Below, piece after piece: positions 34,013 to 46,300 of a DNA stretch of 64,000 nucleotides (its first letter is position 1; each line of letters opens with the position of its first letter). The notes beneath the pieces were generated by a model. That model had not been told where the DNA came from. It worked only from the letters and a program-made list of their open reading frames with translations, and did not search any database. This stretch comes from Chimonanthus salicifolius (Eukaryota; Streptophyta; Magnoliopsida; Laurales; Calycanthaceae): positions 51,444,769 through 51,508,768 of the forward strand of contig CM023538.1 in the NCBI GenBank assembly GCA_013350335.1, given 5' to 3'. Made by a program: the position numbers and the translations under genes.

Positions 34013-34024
34013 TAGCTTAATGTT

Positions 34025-34560
34025 CATGTTATAAAAGATGCTCTTTTATCACATAGTACTCCTCTAGTTTGCTTACACTTACCCCAACTTACTCACATTC
34101 ATGACAATGAGTTGATTATAACTAGAACTGTATATAATTTTACTAGAACAACTCTCAATGCTCTAAACGGAAGGGAAGAAAAAATAACCAAACTAATTAG
34201 TTGACAAGACAAACATCGAATGAAGTGTTTGGCTCCATGATGAGCCCCCCAACCCCAGTCCCACCCCCCACCACAACACTATGTCATAAAGAGCCATGAG
34301 GACGTTGGGTAAAACTACAAATACACCAAAGCTAGAGTCCAAGCTACCAAAGCTACGAATTTCAACCTTTGTACAAAAGAACCTTTGGGCTTTTTAAAGG
34401 AGGTAGAGAGAAGATCAAGAATAGCGAGTGCTTGAAGAGCAAGGAAGAAAAAGATAAGATAGAGGGTTCATTTTTTTTTTTGAAATTTTACTAATTCTTA
34501 TTATGCTTAAATGCCATTAACTTTGGTAAACTGATATTATCAGGAAGTTGATGTGATTTG
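34025..34560. other. Intergenic, no gene
   Basis: AT-rich spacer between the SINE and the copia LTR; nothing supported. Confidence 0.5.
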
Positions 34561-35047
34561 TGTTAGGGATTAGACCCAACACCTACATACAGAAAATCAC
34601 AGATTAATTACACACAAAGAGAAAACACAGAGAACACAGGATATACGGGATTCGGCCAACCTCTAGCCTACGTCCACAGGAGAGTGTAGGTTTTATTATA
34701 GAGAAAAAATACATAGATACAATATTTAGAACCCATGATCTCTCAGAGTATCTTCCCTCTTCCTTTTTATCTCCGTCACTACACCTCTCTACTGCAAGAG
34801 GTGGCCTCGAAAGGCACTCGGCCGAACGACACTCCTCTATCAAGAATACCCACCGTATATAAGGTGGAAAAACTACTGTGTATCAATTAGAAATTACCAT
34901 AAATTGCTGAACTCCACATAGATAGAAACTTCTATTCACGATTTGCCATTTAAGAGTCCTTCTTTCTTTGGACTCCTATTCAGTCGGTCCCTTACAAAAT
35001 TTGTTGTGTGCTATAATCTTGTGGATTCGAGCCACATAATCCCAACA
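34561..35047 (-). mobile_element. Copia 3' LTR (487 bp)
   Basis: On the minus strand it runs TGTTGGGATTATGTGG ... CTAATCCCTAACA, with inverted terminal similarity (TGTTRGGAT / ATCCCAACA). It is preceded by a purine-rich tract CCAAGGTGGAGAT (complement at 35048-35060). This is the 3' LTR of the minus-strand copia element whose gag is at 38566-38940. Confidence 0.75.
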
Positions 35048-35435
35048 ATCTCCACCTTGGCGAGAATTCACCAATACTCTCAGATACGAACTGAGATAAC
35101 CGTCCTCCACAGCACCTGTACACCTCTGTGCACACTAGCCGCTCCCGATCATGCTCCACCTGCAACTGCAATCCATCTGCATCTCTTTGAGAGATGCGCA
35201 TCCCATACCTTAGGATGATCCTCGAGTCTTGAGTAAGAATGTATAGCCCAACCGGGCTCCAGCTCAAGCATTGTCGCCCGAGTCCCTGTGTTGCACCTGC
35301 AACTCCGCTTCCTACGTTCTCCGAACACATCCCAACTCACTTCACGAACGCGAGGCTGTGTTTCCTTCATAGTGTGTTCCTGCACACACTAATGTATTGC
35401 TGCCATCACCTCGGCCTCTCTACGCATATCACGAA
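35048..35435 (-). mobile_element. Internal 3' segment of the copia element
   Basis: Non-coding DNA between the LTR's polypurine tract and the inserted 3.1-kb LTR. No RT or RNase H motif is visible, so the pol region that should lie upstream is gone. Confidence 0.5.
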
Positions 35436-38400
35436 TGTAATACCCTAACTCGAGTTAGGCTTAATTAATATGATTTATTTTAATAAATCATGATTTGACC
35501 GGTTAATCACATAGATTACAGTGAGGGATTTGTGAGAAGTCCAGGATCGGCCCAATCAGAGCTCGATAGCTCGTTGATCCAACTCATTTAAATTAAAGGG
35601 GTAAAATGGTAATTTACCTTCAAAAGTGTATTTATTGTTTGAAAATTTGTTTGATTATTATTTGAGTGATATTGATTTCCTTATTAGGGATCTAGATTCT
35701 AAAATTTATAAGTATCTTTATTTCATTTTTAATTTCAGAAAATGTTATTAAAAACCTACCTGAAAAGGTCTCGAAAGCTAGGAAACGATTATTTTGAATA
35801 ATTTTAGAAGTTAGAAAATTTTAAGAAAATATGTATAGTTAGATTTTATTTTAATTCATTGTTTTATATTTCTAGATTTTGAAAATAGAGAATTTAAACT
35901 CTTAAAATAAATACAAATTAAGTTAAGTGAATAGTGTTAAAAACATGAATTTCGTTTAAATCAAGTAATTTTGATAAAATATAAATCTCCAAAATTTTAT
36001 AGTACTTTTAGTAACATTTTGGGTAAGATGGATTAAATTAAATAAATAATTTAATAGCTAAATATTAAAAATAAAAGAAACTGAGTTTAAAATGCAAATA
36101 AGTTTACAGAGCAATGTGGAACTCCATAACCATGCATGGAGTCTACTCCCCTACCCCTCCATGCCTATTTAAAGGTTGTAAGTACAGTAGAAATTTTCAT
36201 TACTGCCAAGCTTCTTTCTTTTTCTCTGTTTCTTCTGTTTCAAAATTTTAGCTTAAGTGGAAGATTTTTCCAGTTGCTGAATTTCAATGCAGGAACAAAA
36301 ACGAAGGTAACTATTGTCTTTGTTTTTAAATTATACACAGTTTAGAATCAAGCAGAAGTCAATTCGGTTAAGATTTGAAAACTAAAATCATATTTGAAGT
36401 TTAGTGGAAAACATGGATTTTCTTATGTCTTACTGGTTTTTCGCTTTAAATCTGATGTTTCTGGTCAGTGTTATTGGTCCAATTGATTTTGATAGTAAAG
36501 ATGACTCACTAAAGAATCCATCTGACCAGAAGGATGTTAAAATGAATTCAGAAAGCCCACTATTTCTGGATTAGTATTTTTCACAGTCCCTCCCATCACT
36601 GCTCTGTTGCAGGTGACAGATGAAGAAGATGACTCTCAGAAGTTCTGAGAATCGGACTTCAGAAGATCCGAATGTAAATACTTTGGAAGTTCCGAACTTT
36701 AATTCGGGGTTCGGAAGGAGTAGAGACTAACTGTTGAACTCTCTGCCTCAGCGGGTCAAACGGGACGTTCTGAACCGCTCGAAAGTTTAGAGCAGACCTC
36801 GGTAGGTTTCGAGGCGGACCAAGACTTATGATTTTTGGAATTCTCTGTTTTCTGTTCGGTAGTAGGCTCGGAAGTTCCAAGACCTGAACTTCGAAAGTTC
36901 CGAAGGACATAACCCAAGTTCCGAAGGATCTGTAAAAATCTAGACTTTAGGCAGTGGCTCGGAAGTTCCGAAGCCACAATACCTGGTTCCGAGGCATTTT
37001 CTGAGGAACCCAAAACAAGCTTTGAAATTTAGTTTAGTTAAGATTCCAAGTTAAATTTAGATCCTAGGTTTTTAATGTGATGTTTATGCCAATTTAATAA
37101 TTAAAAATGAAACTAACCACTTTCATTGGTATTATTATGTAAACCTATATTATATATTCACTTCCATGCCAATACTCTCTATCCGTAGCGCAGCGGAAAC
37201 ACAGTCCTGTAGTTATCAATAGATGTATGATTAATTTCGCTGCTCGGTAGAAAAGAAGGGTTCGGGCACTGAGTGATCTCTAGGCCTAACTCAATATATG
37301 AGTAATGGCCTGAGCATCTTATATCTCTAGGCCTAACTCAATATGTCTCTATGGTCATTTCCAGGAAGCAATACGTTTAGTGGCCTGAGCACCTTATTAT
37401 GTTGCTGATTATTGTAATTTTAAAATGGATAGTAACCCATTTAGGAGACTTAGATCTATTTCCCTTGGAATTTTCTGGAAAATATGATATAAGGACTTGA
37501 AATACTATGAATATATGTTATATTGCATTTATGTATACTGGTTGATTATTGATTGTATAATTCATTTATCTTTATTTGTATGTTTAACAGATCCTTCGAT
37601 ACTCCACACTTTCGGTGAAGAGACCTAACAGTTGCAGTAGGAGTAAATCAGGTTAAGAGGATCTAGTGCAATGAGTGGTTTTAAGGATCAGACTTAATGA
37701 ACGCACTTATATGCCTAGACATAATACACTATTGTGAAAAGTGCTTATTGATACTAACGATATTTATCGTATATTTTATTATGATGATGAAATGCTATGA
37801 GCCATGATGATATTGATACTGCTTCCACGTACCCTTAACTACTGAACTATTATCGACTCAGGTGTGTCCGTTTGCGTCTACTGGCTCAGGTGTGTCAATA
37901 CCAGCCCAAGTGTGTCGAAGATGTACTTGCAAGATTCTGTATTTTGACCGTGTCGGGACTTAATGCTTATAGTCAGTATAGTGTCTAGGTGTTACGTTAG
38001 ATGTCAGTAGTTATGAAGATTAATTAATACACATTGGCATGATAAACATATTATGATGAAATTGTTGATTTTGGCTAACCTGATGTTCATTACACTGCAT
38101 TGTTATGTTCTTTTCACTGGGCTGGTTAGCTCACACTACTCATATTTCAGGAGATGTACCCGAGGATGAGGAATCTCCATTTCAAGCTTAAGATGGATAA
38201 GCTGTTGCGGTTACTTGGAATTCCACGAATAGGCAATTCATTTATTTGACAATTGGTTCTTTAAACTATGTTTTTGTGTAAAGTACCTCATTTGGTACTT
38301 ATTTTGTAATCATCTATAAACCACAATGTTACTGCTAGTAACTCTATTATGAATGAGATTGCCTTTTTGTGATGGAAATATTTGTCGGTGTGATATGTGC

Positions 38401-38565
38401 TTATAAATGAGTAGATATATGGTTCATGTTTGAGTCCACATGTAAAGAGGATGTGTGACATTTATTTCTAGGCCTAACTTTAATCCAGCCCAGTTAGGAG
38501 TTATTAAGGATATATAAAAAAAAAATAGTAGCGTCCCGGGCCCACCTCCGGGTGAGGGCGTTACA
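35436..38565 (+). mobile_element. 3.1-kb LTR, Tekay/Del-like Ty3/gypsy (copy 2)
   Basis: Starts TGTAATACCCTAACTCGAG and ends GGGCGTTACA. It is the same family as copy 1, sharing terminal boxes (GTGGGCCCGGGACG near the end), length and internal phrases such as CACTGAGTGATC, TAGGCCTAACTC and ATTTTGACCGTG. The flanking five bases differ (ACGAA on the left, GAAAG on the right), so this is not a simple insertion. Palindromes of the form TTCGGAAGTTCCGAAG are at 36640-37010. No coding sequence. Confidence 0.8.
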
Positions 38566-38940
38566 GAAAGTCTAGAGAAAAAATATTGCACAAATTCACT
38601 GCCTTTTATGAGAAGAGTCTCAAATTCTCTACGAAAAGTCTGAAGTCTCACAGTGGTTACCTTGATGTCCCCATGAAATTCTTGCCTTAAAATAGTCTAA
38701 GCTTCTTTTGATTTGGTAGCATTTGCAATTCGAGGAAAAATTGATTCTGACACAGCCTGTTGCAAAACAAGTAGAGCATTTGCATCCTTCGTACGAAACT
38801 CCTTCAAATCAGGTGACTTCTCTGATGCGTTATCAGGTGACTTCTTCGCTACCTTGGAGCTCTCAGTATCTATATAACTATTTTCAACTAGATCCCAAAG
38901 GTCTTGTGAAATAAAGATCATTTCAACTTTGATTACGCAC
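38566..38940 (-). mobile_element. Copia gag fragment
   Basis: The minus frame reads MIFISQDLWDLVENSY, then FRTKDANALLVLQQAVSES, IFPRIANATKSKEAWTIL and LQTFRREFETLLIKGSE. This is the N-terminal gag domain of copia elements (UBN2/DUF4219 type). It ends at the junction with the 3.1-kb LTR. No ATG-led full frame remains. Confidence 0.85.
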
Positions 38941-39329
38941 CAATTTATAGAAAAATAACAACATAGTGGGCATCCCCACTTTTTTAGAATAACTACCTAC
39001 AAAGACCATTAACACACTAACACAACTAACCATAAAATGCCTAAGTCTAGGGACCCATTGCCATAATATGGGACACCTCGCTAACAAACATAGGACATCT
39101 AATCCCACATTCATGAGACTAACAACCCACATACTAAACGATGGGGTGTGGGATGATTCACAAAACAAACCATGACTCAACATGAGATTAAGTCAAGTTA
39201 AGAGTGGTGGAGAGAAACCAATCAAGGTAGATTTGCATCATCAATTCTCATCAGAATCAACTCATTTTTCAGAGTGCCAAGTCTTTTGTGGGATTTCATG
39301 CGAGGCACAATTCCAGCACTGTAGACACT
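38941..39329. other. Upstream part of the copia element or unknown insertion
   Basis: Non-coding sequence between gag remains and the nested LTR cluster. A TGTTGAGTCATGG phrase (minus strand at 39183) might start another element; no partner was found. Confidence 0.3.
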
Positions 39330-39420
39330 CTAGTTGTCACGCCCTGACCCGGGAAGTGGGCCCAGAACGTGACCTTTTTTTTTTTTTTTTTACAAACACA
39401 GTGATCCAGGAGGCTCATTC

Positions 39421-42400
39421 TGTAACACTCCGGATTTTCAAGTTATGAATATTTATGGAATTGCCCATTTAAATTATGAATTAATGGATATGGACCTTAG
39501 ATGGGTAAGGTGTTGGGTCAATTGCTCAATTAAGACCCAACGGATTGTGGATATGGTTCAATTGAAATAAATGGGTAAGATTTATTTAATTGGGTCAAGG
39601 TTGTCAATTGGGTCAAATGCCCAATTGGGACCCAATGGGTCATGGTTGACTTGGTTGACCACCAAGTGAATTCAAGCTTAATTAAATTAGGGCTGAATTA
39701 AGTTGGAAATGGAATCAAGTAATTGAGTTGATTTTAAGTAAGTTAACTAGAGTTGATTTAAAGATATGAGTTGAGTTAAGGAGGTGAGTTGAATGGGAAG
39801 TTAATGGGACTTCCATCTTAAGTGAGTGGAGTGGGAAGATGAAGAGTTTTGTTATTTCAAAAGACACCTTCAAGGGTTACATGTTGGAATGGTGGGAGTT
39901 TCATCTCATGGGATGAAACTCCAAAGGAAGCTTTAATGAGGGAGGTGAAGAGTCATGGTGGTTACAAAGGGGTATCACCAAAGGACACCACCCTTGGCCG
40001 CTCATTGATCAAGACAAGGAAGTTGGAGGGTTTTGATGTTACACAACACATGTCAAAGTGTACACGTTGGAACATATAAAATGGAAATCCAAGGGTCATA
40101 TGGTGGGGAGTTTCATCTCATGGGATGAAACCCCCAAAATAAGTATCAATGAGGAGGTGAAAGGTCATGAGAGTTACAAAGAGCATCAACCCAAAGGACA
40201 CCACCCTTAGCCGACCACTCTCATAGAACAAGACTTGGAGTCTCATCTCACTCTCTCCCTCTCTCACTCAAGGCTGACCACTCTCATTGAACAAAGGAGA
40301 GAAAGAGTTTTTATCTTAAATCTCCTCTCTCTCTCCCTCTCTCAAACCTATACCTCTTGGCTGAACCATTCCTAGAGATTTTATCAAAATCAATCTCGGC
40401 CAAGGATCAAGAAGGAAGGAAGAAGAGGCTAAGGAAAGAAATGAGCAAGAAGGATAGAAAGAAACCGGAGGAGTCGCGGAATCGGTAAGTACTCAATGAG
40501 ATTTTATTAAGTAAGATGGTCAAGGAACAATGGCCGAACCCTAATCTTGTTGTGGCTAAGGACTTATGCATTACCATATGGGAAATGGTGGATGATCAAG
40601 GATCATGGTTTGGCCCTTGCATGGCCAAACCCTAAATTGTATGTATCAGAACCATCAAGGACAAAAAGGGGATTGATGAGGTTCGGCCATGGTGTATGGC
40701 CGAACCCCATCAAAGGATTAAATTTTGGAAGTATGATTTTTAGAATAAATTGATGAACAACATGGCCGAACCCCATGGAAGAATATCATTGGTTTAAATG
40801 GTTTTAAAGGTGGTTAAACCATGGAAAGGTATTAAGGTTTTAAAAGGGTTTAAATGATGGAAATAGTGGAGGAATGTTAATGGTGGTAAATGGGTCTAAA
40901 TGATGTAAAGGGTGGAGAACTATGGACCACCATGGCCGAACCCCATGGAGAAATATTGAATTATTTACATATATTTAGATCATGGAAATAAGGAGGAATG
41001 TTATTGATTTTTAAATGGTCTCAAATGTTATAATGATGAAGAACCATGGACCATGGGTTCGGCCATGGTGTATGGCCAAACCCCATGGAGAAAAATTAAT
41101 GGATGTATTATGGATCCTAGGGTTTAATTGATGAATCTAAGTATATGATTAAACCTCCCATGGAGGGACTTGGTTTATGGATCTAGTGTTGGGAATGATT
41201 TAAGAAAAAGAAGGGAAGAAATGACATCATGGGTTCGGCCATGATGAATGATTGAACCCCATAAACCATTTTAATGGGTCATATATGGATTATGTCATGA
41301 TTAATGAATCATTTGTGGATCTATGATTATGGATCAGTTATGGACCTAAGATTATAAAGGATTTAAAGGAGAAGATGGAAATTGAGACATCATGGTTCGG
41401 CCATGGTATATGGCCGAACCCCATGGACTATTTTTAAAAAATGTTCATTTAGAGATCTATGTATGATTTAATAAATGAATGTATATGCTAGGAGATGGAA
41501 GGATTTTAATATGGGTTTTATGTTGATGGATCTTTTGTGGATCCATGCATGAAATGTGTAATTATGGATCTATGTTTTGGATCTAAGTATGAGGTGATGG
41601 AAATAATGGCTAAGATGTAAATGAGATGAGAAGCCATGGTGTATGGCCGAACCCCATGGAGAAGGTTTTTGTGGACTTAGGGTTTTATGAATGTTAGATG
41701 ATTAACTTATATGTGTGTATGGATTGATGAACCAAAAGATGGCATGATCTTGGACTTAATTAAAAGATCAAAGTATTAAAAAGAGGGACCCAAACCAAGT
41801 GAGTGAGGTTCGGCCATGTTGTATGGCCAAATCCCGCTAAGGTGTTTATGGACTTAGACATGATTGGAAATCAAATGGAACATGGGTTTGATTGATTGAT
41901 ATGTAATAAGGTAACGGGACCTCACAAGTGGTGTACGATCGGTGATCGATTTCCGGACAAAAACGCAAGGACACGTTAATTGATCATTGGTAGGATTCCT
42001 ACCTTATTGAAAACCATGGATATGTATATATGATGAGTTTAATTCATGTTTGATAAGCCATTTTGATATCAAACAATATGTTTCAATTATAGAATTTTAA
42101 ATGCTATGAGTTGTATTTTTACATAGCATGTTGGCATTTGCGTCTCATGCATGGCATGGGAGGGATGAAAGGTAACCGGAGACCCACACTCCGTCGCGGC
42201 GTCTGTAAGACATTCGTGGGGATACCTTGGTGTGCATTATCCATCAAGAGGTAACTGGAGTCCACGCTCCGTCGGGGCTTCCGTAAGGCATTCTTGAGGA
42301 TACCTTGATGAGGAGTTTCCATCAAGAGGAAGACCTTGATGAGGAGTTTTCCATCAAGAGGATACTATGTGTTTGTGATATGGATGATGGGTGGGACTCA

Positions 42401-43108
42401 TGGCAAATGACACCCATGGCATGGCATTGAATCAGCATGATTATGATCTCTATTATCATGCACTGTTTCTGGTTTTTATCTATATGATTGGATCTATATT
42501 ATCATACACTGTTTTGGATACGATGCTTTACAAGTACGGTATGATGTATTATATCTGGATTTTTGTACTAATCATGTGTTTGACCCTAATTGGAATACCT
42601 ACTGGGCGCGTTGTCTAACGCCCTACTTGTAGCCTAGTTGATGACACAGGAATTGAACGGAACGATGGACGTGATCGGAGCCAAGCTTAGGAGCTTGGAT
42701 GATTAAGCTTTATTTTGTTTAAATTACTCATGGTTGATGTATTTGAGTCATTAGTTCGTGGGACTGTAATAACGTAGATTATTTGCTATGGTTTGAATGT
42801 TAATCTTGGATATTTTAACGTAAGATAATTATGATTAAGTGATGGACATCCTTGCTATCTAAAATGGAATAGAATTATTATTCTATTATATTTCCGCATA
42901 TATAATTATTTCGCATATTAACTTGAGTACGTGTGAACCGTTTTAGTGGACTTGGTCCACGCACACATATGGTTGGCCAGTTAAGGGAAGGGTTTTGGAA
43001 GTTCGGACTTATCTCTCGTCGTGGCATCCCGCTCTCTCTCACTCTTCTATTCATAAAAAAAAAAATAGACTCTGATTTTCGGCGAGTGAAAAAGGGCGGG
43101 GCGTTACA
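39421..43108 (+). mobile_element. Nested solo LTR A (3688 bp, gypsy-like)
   Basis: Exact TSD CATTC at 39416-39420 and 43109-43113. Starts TGTAACACTCCGG, ends GGGGCGTTACA. It has about ten copies of a CATGGCCGAACCCCATGG / GGTTCGGCCATGG phrase pair (40530-41830) and a tandem ~85-bp repeat at 42164-42345 with CACGCTCCGTCGGGGC. No protein domain. Confidence 0.88.
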
Positions 43109-44448
43109 CATTCAGTCGACTGAAAATTGAAATTCAGTCGACTGAATTTTCACTCTAGCAAGACCGGAGTTGTTTGTAAGAACTGAGAATAGATCAGTCG
43201 GTTGAATATTATTTTTCAGTCGACTGAAAAATAATATTCAAACTACTGATTTTCTTACTCCAACTGTTCTTAGAGAGCAGTTTGCGATTCAGTCGACTGA
43301 AATGTTTTAACTACCCAAGCATCCGGATTCGGATCACACAGACTTGCAAATTCTTGAACCATGGACTCGCTTAAGCCCAGGATAAAACCACACAAGATAA
43401 ATAAAAATTAGATTATAACATACACGATGAAGCATAAACACACCATAAGATATATATATTTTCATAAACATAAGATTATACATACATATGACTTGTTCCA
43501 AGGGTCATAAGGCCATCCATGGCTCCAAAAATCAAAATATATAAAATTCCAAAATATCAAAAGTATAGAACTTAGAACGAAGCTATTCCAAGTCTTAACA
43601 TCCGCAAACTCTGAAATTCCACTTCTATTCCATCATGAAAGGATCCTCAGCTACCTCTACCAGTGCATACCCTGCATTGTAAGGGACGTGAGCTCCTAGC
43701 CTAGTGAAGAGAGCTCAATAATACACAATTTTCATAGACATGAACTTAAACACAAAATACAATCCATAACTGTAATGAAATGATAGATAAGTAACCATTT
43801 TATCATTTATTCATTTCTTTCCTTTAATAAGACTAACAATCTTAATCACACTAGAGTATCCCACTCAACCCCATTGAAGTATCCCACTCAACATCAACTG
43901 TATATTTTCAAGGTATCCCACTCAACATTGAGGTATCTCACTCAACCCCATGAGGTATCCCACTCGACTTCATATGCATTAGGTCTGTAGCTGGACAAAA
44001 TGCAGCATCTTGCAAGAGCTTTACACAAATGTGTGCTTATATTCTTAAACTTGTACATTAAATATTCATAATCCATAAACATGTAATAAATATGAACCTC
44101 TATATACCTTTCCACCAGGATTTAACAATAGAGTTACTATAGCGACCCGACCCGATTTTCGGGATTTTTAGGGTCTCTGTAGCAGTGGGGATGGGGTGGA
44201 TCCCGTTATAGGCCCTGCATCGCCCGATCCCGAGCTCAGAAGCTCGAAGGGCATTTTAGTCATTTAAATTATTTAATACCTTATCATACCAAAATAATTG
44301 TAAATCACACACTTTTCCTCACCCAAGATTTAACATCCGATTTTCCTTCTGATTTTGAAACACCATTTTTGAAAAATTTGGATTTTATGTTAAAAAAAAA
44401 AATAAAAAAAAAAAATAATAATAATAACAAATAAATGAGTGAAAGAGA

Positions 44449-44466
44449 ACCCTAAACCCTAACCCC
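44449..44466 (+). promoter_or_regulatory. Telo-box-like motif in LTR B
   Basis: AACCCTAAACCCTAACC contains two plant telomere-type units. Such telo-boxes occur in promoters of plant translation genes; a promoter role in this LTR is only a guess. Confidence 0.35.
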
Positions 44467-44823
44467 TCCCCCCCTTATAAGCTTCCCTTCGCTGCGCACT
44501 GTAGCACGTAGCTACAGTGCCGCGGCACCTTTGCCGCCGCCTCCTCTCCCGTCTCCGGCTCCCTTCTTCCTTCGCTCCGACGATTGGCGCTTCGGTATCG
44601 CCGTCGCCGCCCGACCGAGCCAGGTATCCTCTTCTCCTTCTTCCCTCATCCTCCCACTCGTCTTCCTCCCCTCTCCCACCTACCTTTTCCGTCGGTTTTC
44701 CCCTCTTCCCCGATCTTACCTCCGTTTTCATCGGTTTCCTTGTTTTTCTTTTCTTTCTCTCCGATTTCCTCGAATTTTCACTCGGTTTTCCGGTGGGTTT
44801 CTCTTTCCCCCTCCGGTTTTTCC

Positions 44824-44855
<32 letters not shown>

Positions 44856-45980
44856 CCCTTCGTTTTTTTTCTTTCTTTCCTTTTCCTTTCTTCTCCCATT
44901 CGGCTGGGCAGCCGAGTCGACTCAGCTGGGCAGCCGAGTCGACTCAGCTGAGTCCGGGTTTGGGCCCAGCTCGGCTCGCCCTTGACCCAGCTCGGCCCGG
45001 TCCAGTTTTGGGCTCGGCCCAGTTTTCAGGCCCAGTCCAGCATTGGGCCCGACCCAGTTTCAGGTCCGGCCCATTTCGGGCCCAGTTTTAGGCCCGGCCC
45101 ATTTCGGGCCCATTTTTCAATTCGAGCTTAGTTTAGCCTGTTTTATCTCCTTTACTTATTCTGTGCTCTTGTCTCTTCAGATCGAGCCCCCTTCAAACCA
45201 ACGGACCCGTCTTCTCACGATTGATTTTCAAACACACACCGGTAAGGGAACTATCACACTTTTAGCATACACATTTCTGCACTTATTTATCTTCGAATTA
45301 TGTGGATGCGGAATGCGCAGAATGGGACCCCTTATATCTAGTTCTACCGCTCGGCAAGGGAACCGTTCAGATAAGTATGCGGTGAGGGGACCACTCTGTG
45401 TATCCGCGTCCGGTAATGATGTGAGAATGATAGATGAACTTGATATTATACCAGTTGTGCATGATTAAGTAATTTGGATGTGATTGATTGACAACATGAT
45501 GAAATATCAACATGCTAGTATATGGTAGACTGTGGTATACCTGATTGTCTAGGATTCGATGTTGCTGCATTGAGAACATGCCTATTATTACTTGTACTTG
45601 CACATGCCTATTGTTAATCGTACATGCATTTGTCGGATGTGTAGAATGTCGGAGGGACTTGGACGTTAAGTAACATTAGGGTTATGTGGGGCCGTGCGGC
45701 GGACGCGTGATGGGATGTGTACCGCCTTGTGATTGGATGTGGGTAGTCGTGCCCCTAGCTTGAATAAAATGGTCGGTTTGTCTTGTGGTCACCAGATACA
45801 CCTTTGGGGGAGGTGTAATCTGACTTGGGGAACAAGGTGCCCGGAAGTCCCCAATAGGGATCCGTTGGGGAAGTAGTCGTGTCAATCCTTGATAGGCCAT
45901 CAGGCTGAAGGTTGGTTCACCCAAGGAAACCTTAGAAGCCTCTTGTAGTTCCGATACGCAAAGGTGGAATGAATGAGATG

Positions 45981-46300
45981 ATCCCTGTGTGACCGAGTAG
46001 GCTGAGGAGGTGCTCGCCTAGGTCGAGGGATGAAGCGGTGAGGGGCAGCTCCCGCTGGCATGAGTTGTGATCCCTGTGTGACCGAGTAGGCTGAGGAGGT
46101 GCTCGTCTAGGTCGAGGGACGAAGCGGTGAGGGGCAGCTCCCGCTGGCATGGGTTGTAATCCTCGTGGAACCGAGTAGGCTGAGGAGGTGCTCGCCTAGG
46201 TCGGGGGACGGAGCGGTGAGGGACAGCTCCCGCCGGTATAGTTGCGATCTCTAGATGATCGAATAGGCTGAGGATGTGCTCGCCTGCCCATTGGTTAAGG
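45981..46300 (+). repeat. 89-bp tandem array, about 3.5-4 units
   Basis: Units start near 45981, 46070, 46159 and 46247, each with CCGAGTAGGCTGAGGAGGTG, then CTCGCCTAGGTCG and GGTGAGGGGCAGCTCCCGC. The last is degraded. Minus-strand ORFs here are repeat translations. Confidence 0.92.

Noticed and set aside
40530..41830. Regularly recurring motif resembling a CRISPR array
   Set aside because: Spacing is irregular, motif is imperfect and palindromic, and the DNA is a plant nuclear LTR.
44449..44466. Interstitial telomere tract
   Set aside because: Only about two units; noted as telo-box-like instead.
44459..45091. Overlapping long ORFs of 130-186 aa on both strands
   Set aside because: Pyrimidine-rich LTR sequence gives Ser/Phe/Pro or Lys/Glu/Arg runs; inside a solo LTR with exact TSD.
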